DNA of 64,000 nt from Colwellia chukchiensis (lineage in GTDB: Bacteria; Pseudomonadota; Gammaproteobacteria; Enterobacterales; Alteromonadaceae), in contig NZ_NBOC01000005.1 of the NCBI RefSeq assembly GCF_002104455.1, positions 156,739-220,738 on the forward strand, in the 5' to 3' direction. Below are positions 49,201 through 57,591 of this stretch, in pieces (the first letter of the stretch is position 1; each line of letters begins with the position of its first letter). Under the pieces are notes generated by a model. That model was not told where the DNA came from, ran no database searches, and saw only the letters and a list, made by a program, of their open reading frames with translations. A program made the position numbers and the translations under genes.

Positions 49201-51013
49201 GTTAAGGGATGATGTTGGCCGCATAATTAAGCGCGACTTTTCTCACAGCCTGACCCACGATATCACTAAGACTTATGATGCCAATGGTAATGTATTAACT
49301 GTTAACCGTGATGGCATTGAATGGATTTATAGCTACAACTCGCTAAATTTTCCTACGTCAGAGCAGCTTAAAGTTGATGGTCGTCAATATGTGCTAGCGT
49401 ATGGTTACAACAGTGCAGGACAACTGTCATCAATGGTCTATCCAAGTGGTAAAACGATTAACTATAACCCGGATGGTTTAGGTCGACCTCGTCAAGCGAA
49501 CTATGGTGGAAGTTATTATGCCAGTAATATTCAGTATCATGCTAGTGGTCAAGTTAGCCGTTTAAGTTACGGCAATGGACATGTTTTCCAACAATGGTTG
49601 AATGAACGTCTATTGCCCTCTCGCTTACTCACCAGTAAAGGCAACATTAAAGCTCTAGATATGAGTTATAACTATGATCAGCGCAAACTTACCACCTCGA
49701 TTACAGATACTGCTTTAGGCAACAATAACCGCATGATGACTTATGACGCTTTAGAGCGAATTACATCGGCTTCGGGGCCATGGGGGAGCGGCGAATTTAG
49801 TTATGATAGCCTAGGTAATATCCTCACCAAAGATTTAGGTTCACGCAAAGTTTCATTAAGTTATGACGCTGATAATAGGTTAATTGGTGCTATTGATACG
49901 GGTGGTTTAGGGGGTAACACAGGTACAAGGGATTTTGCCTATGATAATCGTGGTAACACGATAACTGCGGGTAATTTAAATTTTAATTATGACTATGCCG
50001 ACCAACCTGTTTCCATGTATGGTAGTACATCAGGTAGCTATAGATATGATGGCAACTTGAAACGCGTCAAAGCGACCATCGCGGGTAAAACTATTTATAA
50101 TGTTTACAACCTTGCCGGTAAGTTAATCCATATAGATAATGTAAGCTCAAATAAGCGCACTGATTATATCAACGCAGGCAGTAGGACGGTGGCTAGAGTG
50201 GTAAATGATGTGCCAACCTACGTGCATCATGATAGTTTAGGTAGCCCAGTATCGGGCACGAATGCTGCAGGTGGAATATTATGGAGAGAACGCTATTCCC
50301 CTTTTGGTATAACGATTGATAACGCAGAAGCCAATAACGATCAAGCAGGTTACACCGGTCATATCAAAGACAGTGATACCGGTTTAGTTTATATGCAGGC
50401 ACGATACTATGATCCAGTCATCGGGCGTTTTTATTCGAATGATCCGGTGGATTATGCTGGACATTTACAGAGAGGCAACCCTGTACAAGGCTTTAATAGG
50501 TATGCTTACGTTAACAATAACCCTTATAAGTATACCGACCCTGATGGTGAATTCTTAAACATAATCACAGGAGCTATTGGGGCATATACGGCATATAATC
50601 AAGCGAGAGATATGGGCTTTTCAAAGGAAGAAGCTTTAATCGCAGGTGGTGTTGGCGCGTTAATTGGTGTTGTTAGTGGAGGAGCAGGTAGTAAAGTTGC
50701 TACTGGCCTTATAAAGCAATTGGCTCCAGCAACAACTAAGCAACTTGCAAAAGAAACAGCTAAAACCGTTACCGCTGGAGCAACATCAGCAGGTGTGACT
50801 CAAGCATCGGCTGACGCTGCGGGTGACATTGCTCAAGGTAATCCTGTAGATGTTGATGGAGCGAAAGTAGCAGGTAAAGCTTTCGAAGGCGGAGCAACAG
50901 CAGCGATAGGTACGGTTAGTACGGTTGGAGTTGTAGGTAAAAACGTGGTAAGTGAAGTTGCTGAGGCGGCAATTGTCATTACAGCTCAAGAAGTTAGAAG
51001 AGAAGACCAGTGA
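46208..51013 (+). CDS. Secreted RHS-repeat protein
   Basis: A 1601-residue protein with a hydrophobic N-terminal segment (about residues 8-27) that looks like a Sec signal peptide or anchor, an N-terminal region with DPHTGTLVFNQTDISLPG, many YD/RHS repeats (YDSLNRLTSI, YDANGNVLTV, YNYDQRKL, YDSLGNIL, YDNRGNTI), two glycine-rich inserts (about residues 398-420 and 878-905) and the RHS core end RYYDPVIGRFYSNDPVDYAG to NNNPYKYTDPDGE (about residues 1398-1451). The last 150 residues after DPDGE are an Ala/Gly-rich tail with hydrophobic helices and no recognised toxin motif. No PAAR or VgrG partner is nearby, so export through Sec is the likely path. A small membrane protein gene overlaps the 3' end. 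Confidence 0.9.
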   Translation: MNHIFITLQIKCIFTIILSIFSFLSLAVEEVEPIVEWEKKQNAEQRLEIFGDDFLGDAIDPHTGTLVFNQTDISLPGNSHLPVTLSRKRTSGFTYKDGIDAEFGDWTLSVPRIKVISLDVRPWIGARCSKPSKEILSAYNYGRIGSHTTVTTTGYSNGIQLEVPGQASQQIIDNNGVAIWPSTAKKVTVKNWYFTCTIASDGGEGLIGHAPNGDVYRFDHAYVLDSPKMGFVGANPLERNVYILAASQVSDVNGNWVKYQYDSLNRLTSIYAKDERRINLGYTGDSKLIRTAAVAGKVWHYDYRVNSFIRTDWMPFAGQALNGQVLAKVTQPDGNYWSFNLDLMTGTPAPSGRSRCPKWSRTVSLTHPYGATGTFVLKDTEHRQIYAKQARRLENCPDSEPEKPPGGIGGSDIPLDDDVTTSTMAVVEKSVTGPSMTPATWRYQYESDKGPSESSSADRTNWTKVSTPEGHHTYYHAWVNEPLGGRLVKKEIRSTATGAIKKAEQYTYLKEIPVGNSPIIQAPGPGDAKNPIHTTKIVITQDGDTYTQEFGFNTNHSSSNYSYAKPIMQSVKSNISTLARVTLTEYSHKKNKWILGLPTKQTINSRVTQENTYNTLGHKIAEQRNGALFATYSYHNDGTFASATDANGREIQALLYKRGTPQKVTRADGNSVYQYVDDFGRISSITDALGNTVSYSRDSMGRLITADLPDSWASVNHSYNFSSSPIHTITKGNAESTITYDAMFRPILVATKDTLTNKTTFINYDYDSAGREVFSSFPSVSSTSTAGIASEYDSLNRITRKRETVAPYATTLTSYHSGHRRTETDPAGNKTDYYHYGYDGANYKDVKSLYSPLGIFTNINKNVWGEITSIKQWGSQGSGGSGNTPGDDIGGGSGGGAVITPVIPTNEGDKKIKPPGIDIPIELNSASNDIDDRDSGTGISLTRSYYYDSKHRLCRISEPDVGDTLYQYDASGWLIAYQKGAISGSACVSPSGNAKVSLLRDDVGRIIKRDFSHSLTHDITKTYDANGNVLTVNRDGIEWIYSYNSLNFPTSEQLKVDGRQYVLAYGYNSAGQLSSMVYPSGKTINYNPDGLGRPRQANYGGSYYASNIQYHASGQVSRLSYGNGHVFQQWLNERLLPSRLLTSKGNIKALDMSYNYDQRKLTTSITDTALGNNNRMMTYDALERITSASGPWGSGEFSYDSLGNILTKDLGSRKVSLSYDADNRLIGAIDTGGLGGNTGTRDFAYDNRGNTITAGNLNFNYDYADQPVSMYGSTSGSYRYDGNLKRVKATIAGKTIYNVYNLAGKLIHIDNVSSNKRTDYINAGSRTVARVVNDVPTYVHHDSLGSPVSGTNAAGGILWRERYSPFGITIDNAEANNDQAGYTGHIKDSDTGLVYMQARYYDPVIGRFYSNDPVDYAGHLQRGNPVQGFNRYAYVNNNPYKYTDPDGEFLNIITGAIGAYTAYNQARDMGFSKEEALIAGGVGALIGVVSGGAGSKVATGLIKQLAPATTKQLAKETAKTVTAGATSAGVTQASADAAGDIAQGNPVDVDGAKVAGKAFEGGATAAIGTVSTVGVVGKNVVSEVAEAAIVITAQEVRREDQ

Positions 51014-51501
51014 GACTTTTAATAACAAAATACGTTTATTTAATATCCGGGGTTCTAATAATATTGTTAGGCATATTTTTATTGTCATGGGGATATAGCA
51101 ATAGCTCTTTTCCAGAAATAGAAAATACAAATAAAATTATGGGAACGGCATCTGACATAGAAGTTAAGGGGTGGAAAATAGACTTTAAAATTAGTGATGA
51201 CCTAAGAATCTATTCTTATTATCGGCATTATGGTAACTACGATGAAGTCAAAGAGTTATTAAGTCGAAATGAGCAGCCTATTATAGAAATGTTAGTTGAA
51301 AACACAGACATAAACTCTACACCTGCTATATATCAGGTAACGATTAATGGTAAAGAAGTGACAAACTTTGAAGAGAAAAAGTCTAATCACGGCGAATATA
51401 CAAATTCTATATATTGGTTTGCAATAGTATTGATTTTTATTGGTGGAATTGGTGTATTTATGGGGCTTAAAACGAAAGCATTGCCAGAAGACAATGAATG
51501 A
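51010..51501 (+). CDS. Small two-helix membrane protein, candidate partner of the RHS protein
   Basis: A 163-residue protein with two membrane helices (about residues 9-30 and 134-154) enclosing a charged domain of about 100 residues that would face the periplasm. Its GTG start overlaps the RHS stop by 4 bp (GTGA), so it is translationally coupled. Position and size match an immunity protein for an RHS effector, and its overall form also resembles DUF3592-like proteins. I recognise no diagnostic motif, so the immunity role is inferred from context alone. A terminator follows 52 bp downstream. Confidence 0.7.
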   Translation: MRLLITKYVYLISGVLIILLGIFLLSWGYSNSSFPEIENTNKIMGTASDIEVKGWKIDFKISDDLRIYSYYRHYGNYDEVKELLSRNEQPIIEMLVENTDINSTPAIYQVTINGKEVTNFEEKKSNHGEYTNSIYWFAIVLIFIGGIGVFMGLKTKALPEDNE

Positions 51502-51552
51502 GACATTTCAGACTACCTTTTAAGATTTTAGCTCTATTGTCATTTTAAATCC

Positions 51553-51581
51553 AAAGCCTCGCAAAACTCGCGAGGCTTTTT
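51553..51581 (+). terminator. Rho-independent terminator of the RHS operon
   Basis: AAAGCCTCGC and GCGAGGCTTT form a 10-bp stem around a 7-nt loop, followed by TT. It closes the two-gene RHS unit. Confidence 0.85.
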
Positions 51582-51731
51582 AATAACTCGAAAACGTAAG
51601 GGAGTAAATTTAATATTGCCCCAGTTGGTAAATGTTGATATTTTGAACAAGTGCTTTTCAGAGTACTGATGGCGCAACACAATTTTACTTAATAATGCTT
51701 TGGCTGAATGCCAATGTGCTAAGGAAAAAAT

Positions 51732-52610
51732 ATGAACATACCAGCAATCGAGTTGGTGTTAGCTAACACCAATGCAACAGTCGTAAGGCAAAAACTTCCT
51801 CGTACCTCCTACGGTTCCAAAGACGCAATAATTCAAATCATTCGCGATGCTGTTGATATGGAAGACTCCATACGAAACATTTATGCCTTTGCTTTAGAGG
51901 GGAGACCTGGTGCCGGCCGTGATAGTTATCTGGCATTTCTGGTTGAATATCAAAATGACCATTTTGATTTATTTGACGACAGTGAAATGAACATGGGGAA
52001 TCCATCAAGAGAGTACGAAGTCATATCAATAGTGCAGCATATGTCACTGTTGGCAAATCCTAATCATCTGCTTTATTCAGTTAAGCGTCTGCCATATCAA
52101 TTAAGAGATTTGCCGCCACTTCAAGCTGCTTGCTTGGTTAAGAGCCAATCATTCAAACCCTTATTGCCCAATTGGCAAACATTTCTGGCTACTTTCAACA
52201 AAGACCAGCAATTATGTCCCAAATCAGTTTATCAAGTGGATGATTGGGAAGTTCTTTATGATGAATCAAAAACGGCATTGAGAAATATCAAAGTGTGCTC
52301 TATTCACCAATTTATCGAAAACCTAACAGAATATGAGCGGCTGAATCTAGGGATGATGCGTGGTCATGAGTTTCGAGTGTTTATCAGCACCAAGGGAAAT
52401 GAATGCCAGATTTGCTTTATTCCCGTTGATAATGCTTACACCGTTTATCAGCAGTTAGAAAATCATATACCCGAGTTTGTGTACGGTGATTTTTTACCAG
52501 AGTCTATCGTTCGAAGTGCCGGACAAAGATTGCTGTCGCTTAATAAAACAGAACTAATGCCTGCTAGCCAAGATAATTTGCGTTGGGTATTTAGGGAATA
52601 TCCAACCTGA
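51732..52610 (+). CDS. Hypothetical protein, unrecognised
   Basis: A 292-residue soluble protein without signal peptide or membrane helix. I do not recognise its family. It is rich in aromatic and acidic residues, with a C-terminal half (about residues 205-265) that reads like an alternating alpha/beta domain (MMRGHEFRVFISTKGNECQI). AAGGA lies 7 bp before the ATG. It stands alone between the RHS terminator and a convergent exonuclease gene. Its presence in a defence-rich island suggests accessory origin, nothing more. Confidence 0.65.
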   Translation: MNIPAIELVLANTNATVVRQKLPRTSYGSKDAIIQIIRDAVDMEDSIRNIYAFALEGRPGAGRDSYLAFLVEYQNDHFDLFDDSEMNMGNPSREYEVISIVQHMSLLANPNHLLYSVKRLPYQLRDLPPLQAACLVKSQSFKPLLPNWQTFLATFNKDQQLCPKSVYQVDDWEVLYDESKTALRNIKVCSIHQFIENLTEYERLNLGMMRGHEFRVFISTKGNECQICFIPVDNAYTVYQQLENHIPEFVYGDFLPESIVRSAGQRLLSLNKTELMPASQDNLRWVFREYPT

Positions 52611-52757
52611 GTTTGATGATTCAAAGTCATCGCAACAGTATCTTGCTGTAGCGTGCGTTGTTGCAGTAAGGTACGTGAGCCTAAATCTCCTTTAATAATA
52701 TTGTAGTTGCGGGTAAATGACAGCATTGCCATTAACCAATAAAATTCACAAACTATC

Positions 52758-53360
52758 TTAATTTAATGTTGTAAGTTTTGGAAAAATGAAGGGTAAAAGC
52801 TTTGCTGTATTTTTAGCGTCATTAAGTCCTCTGTGATGGTTACCCGAAAAAGGTTGGAGGGATATTTCCAAGGCTTTTTTCAAGCCAACTGGTTTTTTCA
52901 AATTATGCGCGTGTTTGAACGCTACCTTGAGGTTTAACGCAGTTGTAGGGGAAAACTCGTCCAAGTCATGAAACGCGCAATCAATATTAATTTGAACTAA
53001 ATCATAGGCTCCCCAAGTTGCTATTAATGTGTTACTTCTCGCAGAAAGCCAATTAACAAAACGCTTGAATACATGCGGAAAGGGCTCTGCGTTATCTAAC
53101 TCAAGCTGTTTAATTCCTGTTAATTGCGTACAAAAATCACTGACTTTTGGGTGTCTTACCGGTCGAATTAAAGAGCTGTACTCATCAATCACCGCTAGTG
53201 ATTTTGTTTCAACTAGTACAGCCCCAATTTCAATAATTTCTCTTTCATCAGGTGGGATTGAGCCATCTTCTGTACACGTATGCTCTATGTCAATAATCAC
53301 GATATATTCGTGGGAGCGAATCATGGAATGAAGAGTGTTTTCGGTATATTTAGTGTTCAT
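52758..53360 (-). CDS. DEDDh-type 3'-5' exonuclease domain protein
   Basis: A 200-residue protein with exonuclease motif I IDIEHTC (Asp and Glu), the EIIEIGAVLVE strand, motif II in ATWGAYDLVQI and motif III HHRGLNDAKNTAKLL with the active-site His and Asp. The spacing and HRGLNDA form fit the ERI1/KapD-like RNase T superfamily, which trims RNA or DNA ends. It is convergent with the unknown gene before it. Whether it belongs to a defence unit is not clear. Confidence 0.82.
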   Translation of the reverse strand: MNTKYTENTLHSMIRSHEYIVIIDIEHTCTEDGSIPPDEREIIEIGAVLVETKSLAVIDEYSSLIRPVRHPKVSDFCTQLTGIKQLELDNAEPFPHVFKRFVNWLSARSNTLIATWGAYDLVQINIDCAFHDLDEFSPTTALNLKVAFKHAHNLKKPVGLKKALEISLQPFSGNHHRGLNDAKNTAKLLPFIFPKLTTLN

Positions 53361-53433
53361 TGTATTAATCCTAATAATTTAAGCCTCAATAAATCAGTAC
53401 TTCGTGCAGTTCTAATAACTAACTGCCTATCAC

Positions 53434-53658
53434 TTAAAGTAATGACGCTAAGTACTTAGTAAAAGGCACAATATCCTGGTTAACGCCGGCAGCTTCCAAT
53501 GTCTGCATATATTCATCGCGTCGTTCAACAAGTACAACTGACCAATAACCGGCCAATTCTGATTGCTTAGCAATGCCGAACGCAATACTTGGGACAAATA
53601 AAACCATGAATCGTGAAGTGTTATTACGAATGCGAGGTAGCGCATTTAGGTTTTTCAA
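53434..53658 (-). pseudogene. C-terminal remnant of a Fic-family protein
   Basis: A 74-codon frame whose last 40 residues (YWSVVLVERRDEYMQTLEAAG to DIVPFTKYLASLL) match the pattern seen at the end of Fic-family AMP transferases, where a GGYPWTVI-like strand and an RxxYxxALE helix follow the active site. The HPFxxGNGR catalytic motif and the rest of the domain are missing, and the upstream DNA does not restore them. I therefore read it as a decayed fragment; a short intact gene of unknown function is the alternative. Confidence 0.55.
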
Positions 53659-53765
53659 TTCAAACTCCCTATATTGCCAAATTTATGGTAAATGACCATT
53701 GCTCGGGAGGCAACTGATTGACAGACCAAGTTTAGACTTAGTCAACTAATTTGACCTTTGAATTT

Positions 53766-53799
53766 AAAGCCGAGCAACTTGCGGGGCTTTTGCTTTTTT
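53766..53799 (+). terminator. Weak hairpin before gajA
   Basis: AAAGCC and GGCTTT arms, with an inner GCAA/TTGC stem, followed by a T-rich run. It stands about 57 bp before gajA with no plus-strand gene in front, so it may be a leftover terminator from a lost gene, or it may insulate the Gabija promoter. Confidence 0.4.
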
Positions 53800-53855
53800 A
53801 TGCAGATTTCGTTATGTTTCTGTGATTAGAAAGGAAACTTGAATCAGGACGTTTT

Positions 53856-55565
53856 ATGTCGATTATTCGTCACATCGCTATACGTAATTTTAGAGGTATT
53901 CAGTCTCTAGACTGGTATCCAACAGAAGGTGTCAATTGCATCATTGGCCCAGGTGACTCAGGAAAGTCTTCCATCCTTGATGCAATTGACTTTTGTCTTG
54001 GCGCAAGACGCAATATTAGTTTTACAGACGCTGACTTCTATAACTCCAATGTTGATAACCCAATTGCAATATATGTCACTTTAGGGCGCTTAAGTGATGA
54101 ATTCCTTAGCATTGAGCGCTATGGCAATTTTCTCCGCTCCTACAACCTTACCACCCGGGAGTTCTATGATGAGCCTCAAGCAGGCGCTGAAACTGTTGTC
54201 ACTGTTAAAATAATCGTTGATAAGGGGTTGGATCCTGACTGGGGCTTATATTCAGATCGCGCTGCTCAGGAAGGATTAGAGAAAAGGCTACCTTGGAATC
54301 ATAGGGAACAGATATCGCCTACCCGACTAGGAGAAGGGTCTTCGCGTCATTTCACATGGGGGAGGAACTCACTTCTGAACAAGCTATTAGAAGATAGATT
54401 TGATGTAAGTGAAGTGCTTACCGAAGTTTCTCGCAATGCCAGACAAGCCTTTGCACAACAAGATGTGGATGGAATTAACAATGCCCTCGCAAGTGTTCAA
54501 GGTGTAGCAAATGCGCTCGGCGTAAATGTAGGTGAGCTTCAAGCTTTACTAGATGTGGCGAGTGTTTCAGTCTCGCATGGCGCAGTGAGCTTGCATGATG
54601 CTAATGCGACGCCAATTAGGCAAATGGGTACCGGCTCTACCAGATTGCTTTTAGCGGGGCTTCAAAAGCTAGTTTCCACTTCGAAATTGTTGATAATTGA
54701 TGAAGTAGAATTCGGCTTAGAACCATTTAGAATTAGTCGTTTGTTAAAAGAAATCGGTGCAAAAGAGCAGCAACCAACACAGCAAGTATTTATCACTACT
54801 CATTCTCCATATGTTCTCCGAGAATTAAAGTCGTCACAGCTACATATTTTGAGGAAATCTTCAGTAACTGGGCAACCTCAAATAAATCACCTCATGTATT
54901 CAATGAATGATAGTGATGAGCATCAATCAACTTTGCGAGTATGCGCAGAGGCATTTTTGAGTAATAAAGTAATAGTCTGCGAAGGGAAAACAGAAATTGG
55001 ACTTTTAAAAGGTGTTGATGCCGTTGAGCAAATACAGGGGCAGCACAGTATTCAATCGCTTGGTGTTATGCACGCAGATGGCGACGGAAGTCATATGTTT
55101 AAGCGAGCCAAAGTCTTCAACCAATTGGGTTATCCTGTTGCGATATTTAAAGACTCAGATATCAATGACCAGCAGCAAGCGTCTATCAACGAAGTAATGC
55201 AATTGGGAATACCAATGTTTGAATGGGGAGATAACCAAGCTACTGAGCAGGCAATATTTAACAATTGCCACCTTAATCTCATTCCACAACTATTAAATAT
55301 TGCGGCTGAGAGAAAAACAAATGACGCGGTAAATGCACACATTACTAACGCATCACAAAATCAATTTAATCTGCCAAACTGTATTCAAGCCCCCATCGAT
55401 GCTCATCGTCAATGTCTTGGGTTAACCGCAAAGAATAAAGGGTGGTACAAAGATATTGAGCCTATGGAAAATGTCGCGGAAACAATTCTTTGGCCTAACA
55501 AACAATGGATTCAACCAGTTTTCACTCAAGTGTTAGATAATCTTCTTACGTGGGCGCGACAATAA
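53856..55565 (+). CDS. gajA: Gabija anti-phage system nuclease GajA
   Basis: A 569-residue OLD-family protein: an ABC-type ATPase domain with Walker A GPGDSGKSS (residues 31-39), a signature-like GTGSTRLLLAGLQ and Walker B LLIIDEVE (Asp282, Glu283), then a TOPRIM nuclease domain with Glu376 in CEGKTE, Asp408/Asp410 in ADGDG and Asp433/Asp435 in KDSD. GajA nicks DNA when nucleotides are depleted during phage replication. The partner helicase gene follows 9 bp downstream, and length is close to the known GajA (about 580 residues). All catalytic residues seen are intact. Confidence 0.9.
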   Translation: MSIIRHIAIRNFRGIQSLDWYPTEGVNCIIGPGDSGKSSILDAIDFCLGARRNISFTDADFYNSNVDNPIAIYVTLGRLSDEFLSIERYGNFLRSYNLTTREFYDEPQAGAETVVTVKIIVDKGLDPDWGLYSDRAAQEGLEKRLPWNHREQISPTRLGEGSSRHFTWGRNSLLNKLLEDRFDVSEVLTEVSRNARQAFAQQDVDGINNALASVQGVANALGVNVGELQALLDVASVSVSHGAVSLHDANATPIRQMGTGSTRLLLAGLQKLVSTSKLLIIDEVEFGLEPFRISRLLKEIGAKEQQPTQQVFITTHSPYVLRELKSSQLHILRKSSVTGQPQINHLMYSMNDSDEHQSTLRVCAEAFLSNKVIVCEGKTEIGLLKGVDAVEQIQGQHSIQSLGVMHADGDGSHMFKRAKVFNQLGYPVAIFKDSDINDQQQASINEVMQLGIPMFEWGDNQATEQAIFNNCHLNLIPQLLNIAAERKTNDAVNAHITNASQNQFNLPNCIQAPIDAHRQCLGLTAKNKGWYKDIEPMENVAETILWPNKQWIQPVFTQVLDNLLTWARQ

Positions 55566-55574
55566 GGACTGATA

Positions 55575-56990
55575 GTGTCGGCAGATATTATATTAGAAAA
55601 TGAGATTGGGGCTATCGAGGCTCCTGCGGGATGTGGAAAAACTCAACTAATAGTTGAAGCTTTGGCTATTCCCCCAGTTAAGCCATATCTAGTATTAACA
55701 CATACTACTGCTGGTGTTGCTGCTCTTCGAAAGAGACTTACTAGGGCAAATGTACCAGCAAAGAATTATGTATTGTCGACTATTGATGGCTGGTCGGTGA
55801 GAATCGCGAGTAGTTTTAGCCACAATTGTCAAATAGCCTCACCCGTTGAAAACTCTCGAACGTATTACCCTGAATTAAGAAATGTGGTGAGTCGTTACTT
55901 AGCTACTGGAAGTCTGCATGACGTAATCAGAGCATCATACTCTCGACTTATTGTTGATGAATACCAAGACTGTAACCAGGAACAACACGATATTGTTTGC
56001 TCTATAGCACAGAGCATCCCAACTACAGTTCTAGGGGATCCCATGCAGTTAATTTTTAATTTTCGAGGCACGCAGATTCCTAATTGGCAAGGTCAGGTCT
56101 TAAATCATTTCCCCCTGCTAACCGAGTTGAATACACCTTGGCGCTGGATCAATGCGCAAAACCAAGAGCTGGGTGAGTGGGTGCTGGAATGCCGAAGGAG
56201 ATTGATATCCGGCAACAATATAGACTTAACACATAGTCCTAATTCGGTCTCGCATATTCAACTAAACCAAAATCATCAAGAAAATATGCGTCTGAAGAGT
56301 ACAGCACAATATCAGCTTAGAAACGCTTACCCCCAAGATTCTTTGCTAGTTATTGGTGACTCAATCAACGCGAACTCAAGACATTTATATGCGAGTCAAA
56401 ACAACGGGATTGATGTGGTTGAACCCGTTGATTTAAGAGATTTAGTTACTTTCACTGGGCAACTAGACGTTGAACAGGGTGAACAATTAGCGACTTGCGT
56501 AATCAATATTTTTGGAGCATTGGCTACCGGAATGGGGGCTTCAACTTGGACTCCAAGAATAAGGACGGTATTAGCTGGCAGAAACAGGAGTGCACCAAGC
56601 CCAACCGAAGCTACAATAGTCGCATTTATTCGATCAAAATCAGCAGCTAACTTTCTGGCAATAATGAATGCTGTTGAAGCTGACAATAATATTAGAATCT
56701 ATCGACGTGCGGCATTCAGAGCATTAAATAGTGCTATTAATAGCGTTGTTTGTGATCCATCCTTGAGCTTCAAAGAGGGTATGGAAAGAGCCAGAGAAAG
56801 TCTACGCCAACGAGGTGATACCCGTATTCCAAACTTGGCTATAGGTAGTACTTTGTTGCTTAAGGGCTTGGAAGCAGATCACAGTTTGATAATCGATGTT
56901 AGCAACATGAATAGTCAAAATTTGTATGTCGCCTTATCAAGAGGCGCTAAAACAATCACTGTCGCAAGCTCTGTTACAACACTTCCATAA
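55575..56990 (+). CDS. gajB: Gabija anti-phage system helicase GajB
   Basis: A 471-residue UvrD/Rep-like superfamily 1 helicase. Walker A is APAGCGKTQ (residues 16-24), motif II is VDEYQDC (Asp128, Glu129), motif III is LGDPMQLIFNFRG, and the ALSRGAKT near the C-terminus corresponds to motif VI. It lacks the large accessory domains of UvrD, as expected for GajB. It starts at GTG with AAGG 7 bp upstream and forms an operon with gajA. GajB is thought to sense DNA ends made during infection and activate GajA. Confidence 0.88.
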   Translation: MSADIILENEIGAIEAPAGCGKTQLIVEALAIPPVKPYLVLTHTTAGVAALRKRLTRANVPAKNYVLSTIDGWSVRIASSFSHNCQIASPVENSRTYYPELRNVVSRYLATGSLHDVIRASYSRLIVDEYQDCNQEQHDIVCSIAQSIPTTVLGDPMQLIFNFRGTQIPNWQGQVLNHFPLLTELNTPWRWINAQNQELGEWVLECRRRLISGNNIDLTHSPNSVSHIQLNQNHQENMRLKSTAQYQLRNAYPQDSLLVIGDSINANSRHLYASQNNGIDVVEPVDLRDLVTFTGQLDVEQGEQLATCVINIFGALATGMGASTWTPRIRTVLAGRNRSAPSPTEATIVAFIRSKSAANFLAIMNAVEADNNIRIYRRAAFRALNSAINSVVCDPSLSFKEGMERARESLRQRGDTRIPNLAIGSTLLLKGLEADHSLIIDVSNMNSQNLYVALSRGAKTITVASSVTTLP

Positions 56991-57185
56991 TGCAGTGTAA
57001 TTTGGGTTAACGAATTTCCATAAGGTCGTATTACAACTAGAATATTATAATTAGTGGTAAATTATTAAAACGTAAACATCAGCATTAACTATGCTCATAC
57101 TTGTTTATATTTGCTACCAATAGAAGCACTAGAAGTTAGATAGAATACTGATGCCAAAGTAAATTTTAGAGATAGGAGCTAAGCC

Positions 57186-57536
57186 ATGTCGAAAAACAAG
57201 AAGCTAGATATTGATTTGCTAGTTGATGGGCTTACCTGTATCGATAATTATTCCAATGACGGTTTTGTAAATATCCCCACAGATAAGAGCGCACTGCATC
57301 CAGCAAGGTATTTCAAAGAATTATTTATGTCAGAGCTCATAAAAGACGGAGTTAGCGACGAAGATATCGTTGCCGAGCTAGATCTCTCAGACCAGAACTT
57401 TGAGGAATTCCTGAATGAAAAGGCAATGGTCACCTCATTGTTAGCTCAGCGTCTTTGTGTAGTCACAGATATGCCGGCTGCTTTTTGGTTGCGTGCACAA
57501 TCTAGATTTGATGATTTTCATACTCGCGTTGAATAG
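57186..57536 (+). CDS. HigA-like XRE antitoxin, orphan
   Basis: A 116-residue protein whose middle matches the HigA pattern: ALHPARYFKELF, a helix-turn-helix (about residues 55-80, SDEDIVAELDLSDQNFEEFL) and MPAAFWLRAQSRFDDF. HigA antitoxins bind DNA and neutralise a HigB ribonuclease. The 195 bp before it are too short for a HigB gene and the next gene is not HigB-like, so it appears to be an orphan. A good ribosome binding site (TAGGAG) precedes the ATG. Confidence 0.75.
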   Translation: MSKNKKLDIDLLVDGLTCIDNYSNDGFVNIPTDKSALHPARYFKELFMSELIKDGVSDEDIVAELDLSDQNFEEFLNEKAMVTSLLAQRLCVVTDMPAAFWLRAQSRFDDFHTRVE

Positions 57537-57591
57537 ATTTCAGGGGCCATTAGTCTAATGAGCGTAAAGTTAATTAGGTGATATTAAATAC

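Noticed and set aside
50556..51013. A named toxin domain at the end of the RHS protein
   Set aside because: The tail shows no catalytic motif of known nuclease, deaminase or peptidase toxins, so no activity is assigned.
52463..52732. An 89-codon minus-strand frame at the end of the unknown 292-residue gene
   Set aside because: Most of it is antisense to that gene and it shows no family features.
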